Origin: Halobellus rufus
GTDB lineage: Archaea > Halobacteriota > Halobacteria > Halobacteriales > Haloferacaceae
Length of the DNA stretch: 64,000 nt
Direction: 5' to 3'
Assembly (NCBI RefSeq): GCF_000739575.1
Contig: NZ_BBJO01000016.1
Span: 1 to 64,000, forward strand
The translations under genes and the position numbers were made by a program. A model generated the notes under the pieces. That model was given only the letters and a program-made list of their open reading frames with translations, was not told the origin of the DNA and searched no databases. Of the stretch, positions 1-8,822 are shown one piece after another. Position 1 is the stretch's first letter. Every line of letters begins with the position of its first letter.

Positions 1-852
1 GTTCATCCCGATGCCGAGTTCGCCGAGGTAGCGCGCGCCCTCGTCGGTCTCCAAGATCCCGGTCAGGACCTCCTCGTTGCGCCCGGCGCTGTAGGATTCG
101 ATGCGGCCGTCCTCGAACCGGACGCGGACGTCCTCGATCTCGCGGCCCTGCCGGTACAGCGGCATATCGAAGTAGACCTCGCCGTCGACCTCCTCGCGGA
201 CGGGCGCGGTGAACACCTCGCCGCCCGGGAGGTTCTTCTCGCCGAAGTCGTTGATCGTCTCGTTCCCCGCGAGGCTCATCGTCACGTCCGTCTCCTCGCC
301 CGACCGGATGCGGACCTCGTCGGCCTCGTCGAGGATCTCGACCATCTGCTGTTGGTGCTCGCGCTGTGCGTCCCAGTCGAGGCTGACGGCGTCCCACACG
401 AAGTCCTCGTAGGCCTCGGTGCTCATCCCCGCGAGCTGTGCGTTGCCGGTCGTCGGGAACTGCGTGAGGCTCCACGTCTTCGAGAGTCGCTCTTGGAGCA
501 CAGGCTGCATCGCGCGGCGGTACGCCGCGTTTCGCTCGGGTGCGACGTCGGCGGTCTCGGTCGCGTTGGCGTCGCCGCGAACCGCGATGTAGACGTCCAT
601 CTCCTCCTGCAGCGCGAGCAGGTGCTCGGGCGTCTCGAAGTCGCCGTCGTGGTTCCGGAGGAAGGCGCGCGTCGCCCGCGAGTCGCTGTTGAGAGAGACC
701 GGGTGCGCCCCCCGCTCGGCGCACTCCTCGTGGAGCGCGACGACGAGATCCTCTGCGGCGGCCGGGGCGCTGATGACGACTTCGTCCCCGGGTTCGATCC
801 CGGTGGAGTGGTCGGCGACGATCCGAGCGTGTTCGCGGATTCGCGGATCCAT
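1..852 (-). CDS. Aminopeptidase, M29 family (partial)
   Basis: Reading from the ATG at 852 leftward, the frame stays open to the window edge, so about 284 residues are seen and the C-terminus is missing. The product resembles thermophilic-type M29 metallo-aminopeptidases: an N-terminal stretch with EPGDEVVI and HPVSLN, and a core with GRIESYSAGRNEE. M29 enzymes remove N-terminal amino acids from peptides in the cytoplasm using a two-metal centre; most metal ligands lie in the C-terminal half, which is not in the window, so activity cannot be judged. A TATA-like TTTGG (minus strand, near 880) lies about 28 nt before the ATG, favouring this start. The gene is divergent from the HalOD1 gene at 1007. 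Family assignment is by recognition only. Confidence 0.75.
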   Translation of the reverse strand, partial: MDPRIREHARIVADHSTGIEPGDEVVISAPAAAEDLVVALHEECAERGAHPVSLNSDSRATRAFLRNHDGDFETPEHLLALQEEMDVYIAVRGDANATETADVAPERNAAYRRAMQPVLQERLSKTWSLTQFPTTGNAQLAGMSTEAYEDFVWDAVSLDWDAQREHQQQMVEILDEADEVRIRSGEETDVTMSLAGNETINDFGEKNLPGGEVFTAPVREEVDGEVYFDMPLYRQGREIEDVRVRFEDGRIESYSAGRNEEVLTGILETDEGARYLGELGIGMN

Positions 853-1006
853 ACACCGACGGACGGCCGTGCGGACCAAACCCCTTTCGCCACGGCGATC
901 CGCGGGTTCCGATGCCGTCAGGCTCCCGGATCGTTCCGTACTCGGGCCTTGATATGTAGGGACTCTCCCTTTACGTCTCTAGTCCCTCCCTTCGAACAGA
1001 GCACCA

Positions 1007-1345
1007 ATGACCGACCCCTCCGATCCCCGTTCTTTCGACGACGGCGACGTCGACGGCGGCGCCCTCGGCGACTCGGGGACGAGCGTCTACACGCGCGACC
1101 CCGACGAATCCCCCTCCACGAGCGTCATCCGGGCCGTGTCTGAGCACACCGACACCGACGAGGCGGCCCTGCCGCCGCTCTACGACGCGATCGACACCGA
1201 CGCCATCGACGACCTCCTCGGCGACAGTTCGGGGTCGCGACGCTCCGGCCACGTCTGCATCACGTTCCGGTTCGCCGGCTGCGACGTGGCAGTGTACGCC
1301 GACGGGCGGACGCTCGTCTCCGAGCCCACGTCACCCAGTCCGTGA
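1007..1345 (+). CDS. HalOD1 output domain protein
   Basis: A 112-residue acidic protein. Residues about 25-105 match the haloarchaeal output domain HalOD1: an N-terminal beta segment (SVYTRDP), a helix around SVIRAVSE, a PLYDAIDTDAIDDL helix, and a closing beta pair with FRFAGCDVAVYADGR. HalOD1 occurs alone or at the end of haloarchaeal sensor and response-regulator proteins and is thought to be a signalling output module; no biochemical activity is established. Here it stands alone, without receiver or PAS domain. A TTTACG sequence at 970-975 could be its promoter, which would give a short leader. The next gene, an HTH-10 regulator, converges on it. Confidence 0.8.
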   Translation: MTDPSDPRSFDDGDVDGGALGDSGTSVYTRDPDESPSTSVIRAVSEHTDTDEAALPPLYDAIDTDAIDDLLGDSSGSRRSGHVCITFRFAGCDVAVYADGRTLVSEPTSPSP

Positions 1346-1389
1346 CCGTCGCAGCCGCGGCGTCCCCACCTCCGTCGACGCCGAGGGGC

Positions 1390-2085
1390 TCACAGCTCCG
1401 CGAGTAACGCGGTGAGGAGCTTCCGCTCGGCCGCGTGGATGTGTTCGGAAAAGGTCGCCGAGGAGATCCCGAGACCGTCGGCGACCTCCTGACCGGTGGT
1501 CTCCCGCGGCCACTCGTAGTAGCCCGCCTCGAAGGCGGCGTCGATGACCTCTCGCTGCCTGTCGGTCAGGACGTCCTGGAGGAGTCGCTGGTGCGTCGAC
1601 TCGGGGAACATCGGCGAGACCTCTCCTTTCTCCTGCTTGCCCGCTAGTTCGGCGTCCGGATGGGTCGCCAGGAAGGCGTCGACGATCGGACCCGGGTCGT
1701 ACTGCGACGGGATCTCCGCGACGATGCGCCCCTCGCCGGCCTCCGCTCGGACGGAACGGGGGAGCGCGCCCAGTTCGGCCAGCCGGTGCGCCGGGCAGTC
1801 GCCGGAGACGCTGAACTCGAAGAGCCCGCCGTCCTCGTAGCGGCTGAGAAGCGAGGCCTCGGCCGTCTCGTGCTCGGCCGCGAGCGCGGTGACTCGGTCC
1901 GGATCGACCCCCGTGACGTTGAAGAACTCGGCGTATCGCCCGTCGTCGCGCGCGATCATCTCCGCGAGTTCGAACGTACACGACTCCGCTTCCGAGACCC
2001 TGACGAACGGATAGTTCGAGTCCCGAAGGATGAATTCGACTTCCAGTACGGCGTCGGCGCGCTCGCGGTGGGCTCTCTCGGACAT
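1390..2085 (-). CDS. HTH-10 (Bat-type) transcriptional regulator
   Basis: A 231-residue protein starting MSERAHRE at 2085; longer upstream readings lack coding character. The last 55 residues are a bacterio-opsin-activator-type HTH-10 domain (LTDRQREVID, then YYEWPRETT, then LGISSATFSEHIHAAE), which binds DNA. The first 150 residues form the ligand- or partner-sensing part often found with HTH-10 in haloarchaea; it starts with a beta strand after a short charged region (EVEFILRD, then NYPFVRVSE). Such proteins regulate single nearby or unlinked genes; the target is not evident. The gene is monocistronic and convergent with the HalOD1 gene. Confidence 0.85.
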   Translation of the reverse strand: MSERAHRERADAVLEVEFILRDSNYPFVRVSEAESCTFELAEMIARDDGRYAEFFNVTGVDPDRVTALAAEHETAEASLLSRYEDGGLFEFSVSGDCPAHRLAELGALPRSVRAEAGEGRIVAEIPSQYDPGPIVDAFLATHPDAELAGKQEKGEVSPMFPESTHQRLLQDVLTDRQREVIDAAFEAGYYEWPRETTGQEVADGLGISSATFSEHIHAAERKLLTALLAEL

Positions 2086-2165
2086 CGGTGCTCTCGTAGG
2101 ACTACCGCGTGTTCGGCTATGAAGGTTCGGCCAGTACTGCTCTCGCCGTTTCGGTGCGGGACCGC

Positions 2166-2723
2166 CTAGTTCGTCGGATCCCGTTCGCCGGCGGCGACGG
2201 CGACGTCGAGCCAGTTCTCCTCGGGCGGGAGCGGACACGAGAACGCCTCGCTGAAGGCGCAGAAGGGCGTGTACGCGAGGTTGAAGTCGATCACGACGGT
2301 CTCGCCGTCGACGAGGTCGCCCTCGGGGTGCAGTTCGAGGTACCGGCCGCCGCGGTAGGTCTGCTGCCCGGTCGTCTTGTCCCGAAACGGCACGAAAACG
2401 GGTTCGTCGGCGTCGTCCGGGCGCTGTTTGTATCCGTGGAGTCGGATGTTCGCCTCTCCCAGTTCGACCTCGAAGGTCACGACGCGCACGTACCGCACCT
2501 CCTCGCCGGTGTTCGTCTCCATCGGCACGGGGTCGGGGTCGTCGTGGCGCGTCGCGGTCGCCTCGACGCGGTAGTCGAGGTTCGGATCGAAGTAGTCCAG
2601 GCCCTCGAAGTCCTCTCGCTCCGCCGGCGGGACCGGCGACTGCGGGTGCGATCCGAAGAAGTCGTCCTTCTCCCGGCGGTTCGCGCGGAGCGTCTCGACG
2701 TAGTCGGCGTCGGAGTCGGTCAT
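2166..2723 (-). CDS. DUF1684 domain-containing protein
   Basis: A 185-residue protein recognisable as DUF1684 by its C-terminal core DFNLAYTPFCAFSEAFSCPLPP followed by ENWLDV, which is the most conserved part of this family in bacteria and archaea. The middle has GYKQRPDD and VFVPFRDKTTG, also typical. The function is unknown. The invariant Cys and Asn residues in the core suggest a binding or catalytic site, but that is inference. Cytoplasmic: no signal peptide or membrane segment. Length is normal for haloarchaeal members. It is followed downstream on the same strand, after about 80 bp, by the HTH-10 gene, which has its own start region. Confidence 0.85.
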   Translation of the reverse strand: MTDSDADYVETLRANRREKDDFFGSHPQSPVPPAEREDFEGLDYFDPNLDYRVEATATRHDDPDPVPMETNTGEEVRYVRVVTFEVELGEANIRLHGYKQRPDDADEPVFVPFRDKTTGQQTYRGGRYLELHPEGDLVDGETVVIDFNLAYTPFCAFSEAFSCPLPPEENWLDVAVAAGERDPTN

Positions 2724-2812
2724 ACCCGTACAATTCGCCCGGCGCCGTAACCTCTGACGGTTCGGGTCGGCAGCTACGGCTCTTCCGGGGCGACTCGCCG
2801 CCGGGGACTACT

Positions 2813-3091
2813 CTACTGGGCGGTCTCGCGGCTCCGGTCGCCGTAGCCGTGCCCGACGACCAGCGCGACGACGTTCGCGGAGAACAGCGCGAAGAAGACG
2901 GTCGGTTCGCTCCCGTCGAGGCCCCCGAGGAGCAGGGGGACGTACAGGAAGGGGAGGGCGACCGCCGTCCAGAAGGCGACGAACCGGAGCGGGACGGCGA
3001 GAAAGGCGACCGTACTGCGGACCGGCGACGGGTCCGGGAGCCGTTCGCGTGCGCGGTCGACGCGGTCGAGGGGATCGTGTGAGTTCGACAT
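2813..3091 (-). CDS. Small two-TM membrane protein, unknown function
   Basis: A 92-residue protein starting MSNSHDPLDR at 3091. Two hydrophobic segments (about residues 30-52, FLAVPLRFVAFWTAVALPF, and about 60-82) predict a two-helix hairpin with an Arg-rich cytosolic N-terminus. A start at 3133 would add 14 residues, but a TATA-like TATATG (minus strand, 3131-3136) sits exactly there, so the shorter form is preferred and implies a short leader. I do not recognise a named family; similar small membrane proteins are common in haloarchaea. Confidence 0.65.
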   Translation of the reverse strand: MSNSHDPLDRVDRARERLPDPSPVRSTVAFLAVPLRFVAFWTAVALPFLYVPLLLGGLDGSEPTVFFALFSANVVALVVGHGYGDRSRETAQ

Positions 3092-3374
3092 TCGGGGACA
3101 CTCCGTGTCACATCCTACGGCGGACGCCGGCATATAGCCGCCCGAGCGTTCCCGTCAGTTTACGTCCGTTCACGACGCCCGGATCGAAGTTAAGGAGATA
3201 CTTACTACGCCGCGAGATCGACGGATATCGTTTATCTGGAGCGCTAACGCTTTCCCATCCCTTCGGCGGTATCGGCGCGCGCTCGCGGCTGCCGACGCGT
3301 GCCGTGCGTTCACCTGTCGGGGCGGCGCGCAGTCCAGCGGCTTTTTGTGCACCGCGAGTAAGTCCCGAACGTCT
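3092..3374. other. Intergenic region, 283 bp, divergent promoters
   Basis: Non-coding between the small membrane gene and the CMP-kinase-like gene. It holds the TATA-like element for the leftward gene near 3131-3136. On the right, a CTTTTT sequence about 30 nt before 3375 may serve the kinase gene. A further TTTATC at about 3230 has no gene 27 nt downstream; it may be a more distal start site. No RNA gene was recognised. Confidence 0.5.
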
Positions 3375-3989
3375 ATGACAGACGACGACGTCCCGACGGC
3401 GCGGTCGGTCGACAGCAACCTCTTCATCACTGTCTCGGGGCCGCCGGGCTGCGGTGCGACGACTCTCTGTGAGGGGCTGTCGGCGGCGCTCGACTGCGGG
3501 TACGTCTCGGGCGGGGACATCTTCCGCGAACTCGCGGAGGACCGGGACTTGTCCCTGTCGCAACTCATCGCGAAGACCGACGAGACCGACGAGATCGACC
3601 GCGCGCTGGACCGTCGCCTCCGGACCATCGCCGAGAAGTGGGGCGCGGCGAACAAGCCGTTCATCCTCGAATCGCGGCTGGCGGGGTGGCTCGCCGGCAA
3701 CCGCGCGGACCTCCGAATCTGGCTCGACGCGCCCGAAGAAGTGCGCGTCGATCGAACTCGCGACCGCGAGGAGATGGAGGCGGAGATGCGCGTCCGGGAG
3801 GTCAGCGAGGCCGGTCGGTATCAGTCCTACTACGACATCGACGTCTCCGATCAGTCCTTCTACGACCTCTCGATCAACACCGCGCGCTGGAGTCCGGCCG
3901 CGACCTTAGAGATGGTGCTCACTGCGGTCGAGGAGTACGATCCGGACGTCGACGAGGGCGCGTTCCAGACGAAAGACGTCGAGCTGTAA
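3375..3989 (+). CDS. Cytidylate-kinase-like nucleotide kinase
   Basis: A 204-residue P-loop protein of the archaeal (d)CMP kinase type. The nucleotide loop is GPPGCGATT at about residues 22-30; archaeal CMP kinases likewise lack the usual Lys (they have GSGTTT), so this is not a defect. Further matches are VSGGDIFRELA, the EIDRALDRRLR helix, ESRLAGWLAG and DLRIWLDAP. The reaction expected is ATP + (d)CMP to ADP + (d)CDP. The start at 3375 (MTDDDVPT) is preferred to an upstream non-ATG start. About 20 residues precede the core, which is longer than the standard Cmk. Haloarchaea usually carry cmk next to ribosomal or adk genes, so this may be a second paralogue with a different substrate. Confidence 0.75.
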   Translation: MTDDDVPTARSVDSNLFITVSGPPGCGATTLCEGLSAALDCGYVSGGDIFRELAEDRDLSLSQLIAKTDETDEIDRALDRRLRTIAEKWGAANKPFILESRLAGWLAGNRADLRIWLDAPEEVRVDRTRDREEMEAEMRVREVSEAGRYQSYYDIDVSDQSFYDLSINTARWSPAATLEMVLTAVEEYDPDVDEGAFQTKDVEL

Positions 3990-4018
3990 CGGCCCGTTAC
4001 CGGTCTGTCAGGCCCGCC

Positions 4019-4948
4019 CTACGGCCGCGACACCATCCTCCTGAGCCGCGGCACCTCCGCGCGGATGGCGCGGCGCTTCAGGAGCAGGAAGCCGGCGAAG
4101 ATGACGAGGAATCCGACGACGGTGTAGACGGTCGGCACCTCGTCGAGGACGGCCCACCCCGCGAGCGCCGCGAATATCGGCGCGACGTAGGAGACGAGAT
4201 TGATCTCGATCGCGCCCAGCCGACCCAGCAGGTCGAAGTAGATGAGGAAGCCGAGCGCGCTCGCGACGAGCGAGAGGTACGCCAGCGCCGCCACGGACTC
4301 GACCGTCCAGACGACGTCGGCTACCGACTCTCCCATCCCGGCGCTCACGCCGTGCATGATGAGCGCGCCGCCGATCATCGACCACGCCTCCATCGTCTCG
4401 ATCGGGATGTCGGCGTCGACGCGACGAGTGAGCACCGAGCCGAGCGCGAACGCCGCCGCCGCGCCGAATATCAGGAACTTCGCGACTGCCCCGCCGCTCA
4501 GGAGGTTGTTCGGGTCCGGATTCGAGAGGATCGCGACGCCGACCAGACCGAGGAGGAGCCCGGCGAGGCCGACGGTCGTCAGCCGCTCGTCCGAGAGGAA
4601 CAGCCGGGCGAAGCCGCTCGTCAGGACCGGACTGAGGCTGACGATGACGGCCGCCGCCGCGGAGGTGACGGCCGGGTCGGTCTCGCCGATGAAGAGCAGG
4701 GTGTGATAGCCCGCGATGAGGAGCGTCGCGCCGATGGCGACGACGGTCCACTGCTCGCGGGTCCGCGGGAGCGGGCGGTCGGTGGCGTAGAACGCGTACG
4801 CGAGCATCAGAACGCCCGCGACGTCGTAGCGCAGCGCGGCGAAGAGCACCGGTGGGATGTACTCCAGCCCGGCCTTGATCGCCATAAACGCCGAACCCCA
4901 CGCCGCCGCCAGGAGGACGAACAGGAGGAGATTTCGATACCGAGTCAC
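4019..4948 (-). CDS. DMT superfamily transporter (EamA family)
   Basis: A 309-residue polytopic membrane protein with about ten hydrophobic helices arranged as two EamA repeats, the second beginning near residue 155 (FLIFGAAAAFALGSVLTRR). EamA members export metabolites such as amino acids or take up nucleotide precursors; substrate cannot be read from the sequence. The start is GTG (4946-4948), giving MTRYRNLLLF, directly before the first helix with its family-typical AAAWGSAFMAIK. C-terminal LLLKRR is a normal cytosolic end. The gene stands alone, convergent with the kinase gene. Confidence 0.88.
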   Translation of the reverse strand: MTRYRNLLLFVLLAAAWGSAFMAIKAGLEYIPPVLFAALRYDVAGVLMLAYAFYATDRPLPRTREQWTVVAIGATLLIAGYHTLLFIGETDPAVTSAAAAVIVSLSPVLTSGFARLFLSDERLTTVGLAGLLLGLVGVAILSNPDPNNLLSGGAVAKFLIFGAAAAFALGSVLTRRVDADIPIETMEAWSMIGGALIMHGVSAGMGESVADVVWTVESVAALAYLSLVASALGFLIYFDLLGRLGAIEINLVSYVAPIFAALAGWAVLDEVPTVYTVVGFLVIFAGFLLLKRRAIRAEVPRLRRMVSRP

Positions 4949-5038
4949 AGCGAACGTGTCGTCGGCGTCGTCGTCAACGTTTCGTTACGGCGACGGGTTC
5001 CGACGGCGACGCCGTCGCACGCGCTGGCGACGCCTCGT

Positions 5039-5557
5039 TCACTCGGCCTCGCCCGCCCGCCGTTCGTCCCGGATCGCCCGGATGACGTCCTGCCGGGCGA
5101 CGATCCCGACGAGCCGCCCCTCCTCGACGACCGGCAGCCGGTTGATGTCGCGCTCGTCGTCCGCGAGGAGGTCGAGGATCTCGTCTAACGACGTCTCCGG
5201 GGCGACGCTCACGACGTCGGCGGTCATCACCTCCCGGATCGGCTTGTTCGTGTTCCGCAGCAGGTCGACCCCGAGGTCCAGATCGTCCCACGAGACGTCG
5301 ACCGCGTAGGTGAGCGTCTCGAGGAACGGCGGGAACCCGACGGGGATCCACAGCGTCCGGTCCTTCGTCTGAAAGAGCCCGACGAGGTCGTGTTGGGTGA
5401 CGATCCCGACCACCTCGCCGTCGTCGACGACGGGGAACCCGTTGAAGTCCGCGCGGGCGAGTCGACCGAGCACCTCGCTCACGTCGTCGTCGGGCGAGAC
5501 CGTCTCGACGTCACTCGTCATCAGATCGCGGGCCGTCAGGGATGTGAGCCGCGCCAT
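5039..5557 (-). CDS. CBS domain-pair protein
   Basis: A 172-residue cytoplasmic protein made of two CBS motifs: residues about 10-60 (TARDLMTSDVETVSPDDD ... GFPVVDDGEVVGIVTQHDLV) and about 100-160 (IREVMTADVVSVAPETS ... INRLPVVEEGRLVGIVARQDVI). CBS pairs bind adenosine nucleotides or S-adenosylmethionine and act as energy or ligand sensors. A linker of about 35 residues separates the motifs. There is no attached enzyme or DNA-binding domain, so its partner is unknown. A TATA-like GTTAGG on the minus strand near 5581-5586 lies about 27 nt before the ATG. Confidence 0.9.
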   Translation of the reverse strand: MARLTSLTARDLMTSDVETVSPDDDVSEVLGRLARADFNGFPVVDDGEVVGIVTQHDLVGLFQTKDRTLWIPVGFPPFLETLTYAVDVSWDDLDLGVDLLRNTNKPIREVMTADVVSVAPETSLDEILDLLADDERDINRLPVVEEGRLVGIVARQDVIRAIRDERRAGEAE

Positions 5558-5673
5558 AGCCCCCCTTCGTCGCCCGGCGGCCTAACGGTTGTGGGGAGGA
5601 CGACTCCCCGAGTGACCCAGCGGCGTCTCTCTCCCCGTTCCGACCGACGGCGGTCACCCTCGGCTGAGATATC

Positions 5674-5678
5674 TTTAT
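5674..5678 (+). promoter_or_regulatory. TATA box of the RNase HI gene
   Basis: TTTAT in ATCTTTATGG, centred about 27 nt before the ATG at 5703. This places the likely transcription start at or next to the start codon, as in leaderless haloarchaeal mRNAs, and supports 5703 over the TTG at 5688. Confidence 0.6.
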
Positions 5679-5702
5679 GGCCGTCCGTTGACTAGCGGGG
5701 GT

Positions 5703-6371
5703 ATGGCCGCTCACGGCCGGTCGAGCCTCCGGGACCTGTTCGACGACTCCCCGACGCCGCACATCGCGCACCCGCCGCGCACCCACCACCGACACTTCTA
5801 CGTCGCGACCGACGGGTCGTATCGCCGCAACGGCGCGGACGGCGGTCTCGGCGTCGTCATCGAGGCGCACGACGGGACCCGCGTCGCGCGGATCGCGCTG
5901 CCCGACGCCGCCCCGGACAACAACGTCGCGGAGTACCGGGCGCTGCACCTCGGCCTCGACGTCCTCGCGGCGCGCGCGCCGCGGCACGCCCGCGTGGGCG
6001 TCCTCGTCGACCACGACGACCTCGCCGCCGCGGTCAACGGCGAGGTGCTCGTCGAAGCGGGCGGCGACGCCGGGTGGCGACCGGGCGACTCGCCGAGCGT
6101 TCCGGGCGGCAGCGAGTCGCACTGGCGGGGCATCCGGGCGCGCATCGCCGGGTTCGGCGAACTCCGCGCGGCGCGGATCGACAGCCGCCAGAACCCCGCG
6201 CACCCCCTCGCGAACGCGCCGGAGGCGTACGCGCACGTGAACAGTCGCGCGGACCGCTGTGTCGTCCCCGACCTCGGCGGTCGCGTCGACGACGTCGAGG
6301 CGTTCGGCTCCGAGCACGCCGACCCGCAGTTCCCGCCGCCGTCGCGTTTCGAGGGGAGCGCGAGCGACTGA
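5703..6371 (+). CDS. rnhA: Ribonuclease HI family protein
   Basis: A 222-residue protein with an RNase HI fold: TDGS with Asp37, the glycine-rich strand GGLGVVIE, AEYRAL with Glu77 and VDHDDLA with Asp103/Asp105. These are the first three carboxylates of the catalytic DEDD set; the fourth is not obvious near the C-terminus, where NPAHPLANAPEAYAHVN then SRAD gives one candidate. The enzyme cleaves RNA in RNA-DNA hybrids with Mg2+ or Mn2+ during replication and repair. About 30 residues precede the domain, with a His/Pro-rich linker (HIAHPPRTHHRH). The gene is monocistronic with its own TATA box at 5674. Confidence 0.78.
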   Translation: MAAHGRSSLRDLFDDSPTPHIAHPPRTHHRHFYVATDGSYRRNGADGGLGVVIEAHDGTRVARIALPDAAPDNNVAEYRALHLGLDVLAARAPRHARVGVLVDHDDLAAAVNGEVLVEAGGDAGWRPGDSPSVPGGSESHWRGIRARIAGFGELRAARIDSRQNPAHPLANAPEAYAHVNSRADRCVVPDLGGRVDDVEAFGSEHADPQFPPPSRFEGSASD

Positions 6372-6448
6372 GACGCGTAGACGCGTGAATGGCGTGGCCG
6401 AGAAGTCGTGGGTAGTGTGACCGAGAGCCGCGAATGGCGCGACCGGAC

Positions 6449-8692
6449 TTACTCCTGCGCGTCGACGACGGCGACGCCGGCGAGGTTGACGATGTCCTTC
6501 ACCTCGTCGCCACGCTGGAGGACGTGCACGGGCTTGTCCATCCCGACGAGCATCGGACCGATTGCCTCCGCGCCGCCGAGCCGCTGCAGCAGCTTGTAGC
6601 CGATGTTGCCCGCCTCGAGGTTCGGGAAGACCAGCACGTTCGCGGGCTCGTCGAGCTGTGAGAACTCGTAGGTCCCCTCGAGGATGTCCTCGACGACGGC
6701 GGTGTCGGCCTGCATCTCGCCGTCGACCGGGAAGTCGACCTCCTCGTCCCCGTGGAGCGCCGAGACGGCGTCGCGGATCTTTCTGGTCCCCTCGTTGTCG
6801 ACGCTGCCGAAGTTCGAGTACGACAGCATCGCCGCGCGGGGCTCGACGTTGAACCGCCGGGCGAGGTCGGCTGTGTGTTTGGTGATCTCCGCGAGCACGT
6901 CCGAGTCGGGATCGAGGTTGACCGTCGTGTCGGCCGCGAAGATGATGCGGTTCTTGAACGTCAGCAGGTAGACCCCCGCGGCGTAGTCGGCCTCGGGCGC
7001 GGTCCCGATGATCGACAGCGGCGGGCGGAGCGCCGAGGGGTAGTGGTGGGTCAGCCCCGTCAGCATCGCGTCGGCGTCGCCCTGCTCGACCATCACGCTC
7101 GCGAAGTAGTTGCTGTCCCCGCGGATCAGCTCGTGGGCCTCGTTCTTCGTGACGCCCTCGCGCTGGCGGAGCTCGTAGAGGCGGTCGGCGTAGTGGTCCC
7201 AGTCGCCGCTGCGCGGGTCGACGATCTCCGGCGAGAAGTCCAGTCCGAGCTCCTCGGCGGTCCGCTTGATCTTCGTCGCGTTCCCGACGAGGACGGGCTG
7301 GGCGATCCCCTGCTCTCGCATCTGGTAGGCCGCGCGGATGATCTTCTCGTCGCCGCCCTCCGCGAGTGCGACGCGCTTGGGGTCGGACTTCGCCTTGTTG
7401 AGCACGACGCGCATCATCTCGCGGGACTTGCCGAGCCGCGCTTCGAGGCGTTCCTCGTACTCGTCGAGGTCGACCTCCGTCCGGGCGCACCCGGAGTCCA
7501 TCGCCGCCTCCGCGACAGCGGGGGCGACGGTGAAGAGCACCCGCGGGTCCAGCGGCTTCGGGATGACGTAGTCTGGGCCGAACTGCAGCGGCTGATCGCC
7601 GTAGGCCTTCACGACCGCGTCGGGGACGTCCTGTCGCGCGAGGTCGGCGAGTGCCTCCGCGGCGGCCCGTTTCATATCCTCGTTGATCTCCGTCGCGCGC
7701 ACGTCCAGCGCCCCGCGGAAGATGAACGGGAAGCCGAGGACGTTGTTCACCTGATTCGGGTAATCGGAGCGGCCGGTCGCCATGATGACCGTGTCGTCGC
7801 GGGCGTCCTTCGCGTCCTCGTATTTGATCTCGGGGTCGGGGTTCGCCATCGCGAAGACGATCGGGTTCTCGGCCATCGACGCGACCATCTCCTGCGAGAC
7901 GATGCCGCCGACGGAGAGGCCGACGAACACGTCCGCGCCCTCCAACGCGTCCGCGAGCGTGTCGTCGTCGGTGTCGGAGGCGAACTCGGCCTTGAACTCG
8001 TTGAGGTCCTCGCGGTCGGTGCCGATGACGCCCGAGGAGTCGCACATCGTGATGTTCTCGGTCTCGACCCCCAGCGATGTGTAGAAGCGCGCGGTCGCGA
8101 TGGCCGACGCGCCCGCGCCGGAGAAGACGACGTCGAGGTCCGAGAGCTCCTTCTCGACGACGTCGGCGGCGTTCAGCAGCGCCGCCCCGGAGATGATCGC
8201 AGTGCCGTGCTGATCGTCGTGGAAGACCGGGATGTCGACCTGCTCGCGCAGGCGCGATTCGATCTCGAAGCACTCCGGCGCTTTGATGTCTTCCAGATTG
8301 ATGCCGCCGAAGGTCGGCTCCATCGCGCGCACGGTGCTAATGATCTCGTCGGGGTCGTCGAGGTCGAGTTCGATGTCGAAGACGTCGATGTCGGCGAAGC
8401 GCTTGAACAGGACGCCCTTCCCCTCCATCACCGGCTTCGACGCCTGCGCGCCGATGTCACCGAGCCCCAGCACGGCGCTGCCGTTCGAGACGACGCCGAC
8501 GAGGTTCCCCTTCGCGGTGTACTCGTACGCGCGCGTCGGGTCGGCGTCGATGTCGCGGCACGGCGCGGCGACGCCGGGAGAGTACGCGAGCGAGAGGTCT
8601 CGCTGGGTGTTCGTCGGCTTCGTCGTGGATATCTCGATCTTGCCGGGCGGCTCCTCGCGGTGGTACTCCCTCGCGTCGTCGTCTAGTCCCAT
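6449..8692 (-). CDS. maeB: NADP-dependent malic enzyme, phosphotransacetylase fusion
   Basis: A 747-residue two-domain protein. Residues 1 to about 410 form malic enzyme: [11 protein letters not shown] near residue 35, then DDQHGTAII, and a Rossmann motif [14 protein letters not shown] near 190. Residues about 415-747 form a phosphotransacetylase-like domain ([14 protein letters not shown], then a C-terminal [12 protein letters not shown]). The enzyme converts malate to pyruvate and CO2 with reduction of NADP, linking the TCA cycle to gluconeogenesis or acetyl-CoA supply. In bacterial MaeB proteins the PTA domain is regulatory (acetyl-CoA binding) rather than catalytic, and the same is inferred here. 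A run of T residues on the minus strand around 8714-8722 gives a TATA-like element about 28 nt before the ATG. Confidence 0.93.
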   Translation of the reverse strand: MGLDDDAREYHREEPPGKIEISTTKPTNTQRDLSLAYSPGVAAPCRDIDADPTRAYEYTAKGNLVGVVSNGSAVLGLGDIGAQASKPVMEGKGVLFKRFADIDVFDIELDLDDPDEIISTVRAMEPTFGGINLEDIKAPECFEIESRLREQVDIPVFHDDQHGTAIISGAALLNAADVVEKELSDLDVVFSGAGASAIATARFYTSLGVETENITMCDSSGVIGTDREDLNEFKAEFASDTDDDTLADALEGADVFVGLSVGGIVSQEMVASMAENPIVFAMANPDPEIKYEDAKDARDDTVIMATGRSDYPNQVNNVLGFPFIFRGALDVRATEINEDMKRAAAEALADLARQDVPDAVVKAYGDQPLQFGPDYVIPKPLDPRVLFTVAPAVAEAAMDSGCARTEVDLDEYEERLEARLGKSREMMRVVLNKAKSDPKRVALAEGGDEKIIRAAYQMREQGIAQPVLVGNATKIKRTAEELGLDFSPEIVDPRSGDWDHYADRLYELRQREGVTKNEAHELIRGDSNYFASVMVEQGDADAMLTGLTHHYPSALRPPLSIIGTAPEADYAAGVYLLTFKNRIIFAADTTVNLDPDSDVLAEITKHTADLARRFNVEPRAAMLSYSNFGSVDNEGTRKIRDAVSALHGDEEVDFPVDGEMQADTAVVEDILEGTYEFSQLDEPANVLVFPNLEAGNIGYKLLQRLGGAEAIGPMLVGMDKPVHVLQRGDEVKDIVNLAGVAVVDAQE

Positions 8693-8822
8693 AGCGGCGG
8701 CTTCCTCACCGGCACAAAAAAAGCTATCTGTCGAACCCCCATTCGACAGACGACGAACAGGGACTCGTCAGTCGAACAACCTCACCGCACGGGAGCGGCC
8801 GCCACTTCGGTCGCGCCGTCGG

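Noticed and set aside
2813-3133. 106-residue version of the small membrane protein
   Set aside because: The extra start lies on a TATA-like sequence for the gene, so the shorter 92-residue form is preferred.
5511-8273. A 920-codon open frame on the minus strand that overlaps the malic enzyme
   Set aside because: It is in a wrong frame of maeB: Arg-rich, lacks domain motifs, and overlaps the well-conserved MaeB and CBS and RNase genes. Similar long shadows across GC-rich genes were excluded for the same reason.
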